64,000 nucleotides of DNA. It comes from Branchipolynoe longqiensis (taxonomy: Eukaryota > Annelida > Polychaeta > Phyllodocida > Polynoidae). Positions 63,536 to 64,000 of this stretch are shown here, piece after piece; within the stretch, counting starts at the first letter, position 1, and each line of letters begins with the position of its first letter. The stretch spans positions 87,277,726 to 87,341,725 of the forward strand of contig CM059187.1 in the NCBI GenBank assembly GCA_030323885.1, given 5' to 3'. The translations under genes and the position numbers were made by a program. The notes under the pieces were generated by a model. The model was given only the letters and a program-made list of their open reading frames with translations, searched no databases and had not been told where the DNA came from.

Positions 63536-64000
63536 GTCTCGGAGTGGCGACAGCGCTTGTGTAACTGTTGACTTGCTTAGAGATCATCGCCTGAAATTAG
63601 GTTGTGGTCACTCACTGATAGTTTGCAAACATGAGCTTTAATTTTATGCCGTCTATAAATATATATATAAAGTTGGGCTCCGGCAAGGAGAGAGACAAGA
63701 GGAGGTGATGGGTAGGAGACTTTATTTGCGTCAGGGGCAGCAAAATATAGGCTACCGGTAAAAAAGATTTTTTTTTTAAATTTCAAAGGCAGGAGAGAGA
63801 CTGACTGCCCGGGCAAGTAGTGCCAAGAACACCCCGGTGGTGGCGCTGGGGTAGGCCAGGACCGGGGCAAATGCGGGCAAGTCAGCGATTGGCTAATAAT
63901 AGTAGAGGAATAATAATAATAATATCATAGATAATCATGTGAGAGCTCCGCCCCTTTTATATTCGTATAATAAATTATACTCTCTATAAAGTTGGGCTAC
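63536..64000. other. Unassigned sequence, possible LTR-like or MITE pieces
   Basis: AAAGTTGGGCT occurs twice, at 63668 and 63987, about 320 nt apart, both just after a TATAAA context, suggesting a short direct repeat (possible unit ends). GACTTTATTTG near 63718 is an AATAAA on minus. The region runs off the window end. Confidence 0.3.

Overview
The window is nuclear DNA from a repeat-rich eukaryote, most likely an invertebrate animal. The grounds are AT-rich intergenic sequence full of microsatellites, tRNA-headed SINEs, non-LTR retrotransposons, many small inverted-repeat DNA transposons (MITEs), two kinds of tyrosine-recombinase (YR) retroelement, and GT-AG splice signals. There is no sign of bacterial operons, rRNA, intact tRNA genes or CRISPR. 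A marine lophotrochozoan would fit, but that is a guess. A 500-N assembly gap lies at 52219-52718.

Layout. 0.8-1.4 kb: a GC-rich first exon (minus strand) of a type II membrane protein with a consensus splice donor; this is the best host-gene candidate. 1.7-6.3 kb: minisatellites, an LTR-like block and SINE pieces. 6.5-20 kb: SINE families A and B, a non-LTR-derived short family (C), MITEs, and a 375-bp CACACC-rich mobile unit present as two inverted copies (13.7 and 16.6 kb), one of them inside a SINE head. 20.7-24.5 kb: a decayed DIRS-like element on the plus strand (Gag, RT/RNase H, start of a YR). 25-40 kb: more SINEs, MITEs and a non-LTR reverse transcriptase fragment.

40.2-52.2 kb is different in character. 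It opens with an LTR-like block, then a tandem array with five perfect CRE palindromes (TGACGTCA). Next come a 199-aa orphan ORF and a TATA-driven gene whose product carries one or two PC4-like (ssDNA-binding coactivator p15) domains and a C-terminal Cys/His patch. A long AT-rich stretch follows, with decayed small ORFs, GAATGAAT arrays and a repeat duplicated at the gap edge. I read this as an integrated mobile element or endogenous DNA virus remnant of unknown class; this is the most likely place for something undescribed.

52.7-60.3 kb: after a hairpin and a MITE, a second, GC-rich YR retroelement on the minus strand in Ngaro-like order (Gag with Cys/His motif, RT/RNase H, YR), with all YR catalytic residues visible but the frames broken. 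60.9-64 kb: a complete MITE and a Jockey/CR1-type non-LTR reverse transcriptase.

Almost all coding signal belongs to mobile elements and is interrupted by frameshifts, often at homopolymers, so decay and long-read sequence error cannot be told apart here. No gene set in the window works as a pathway; the organising theme is nested transposition.
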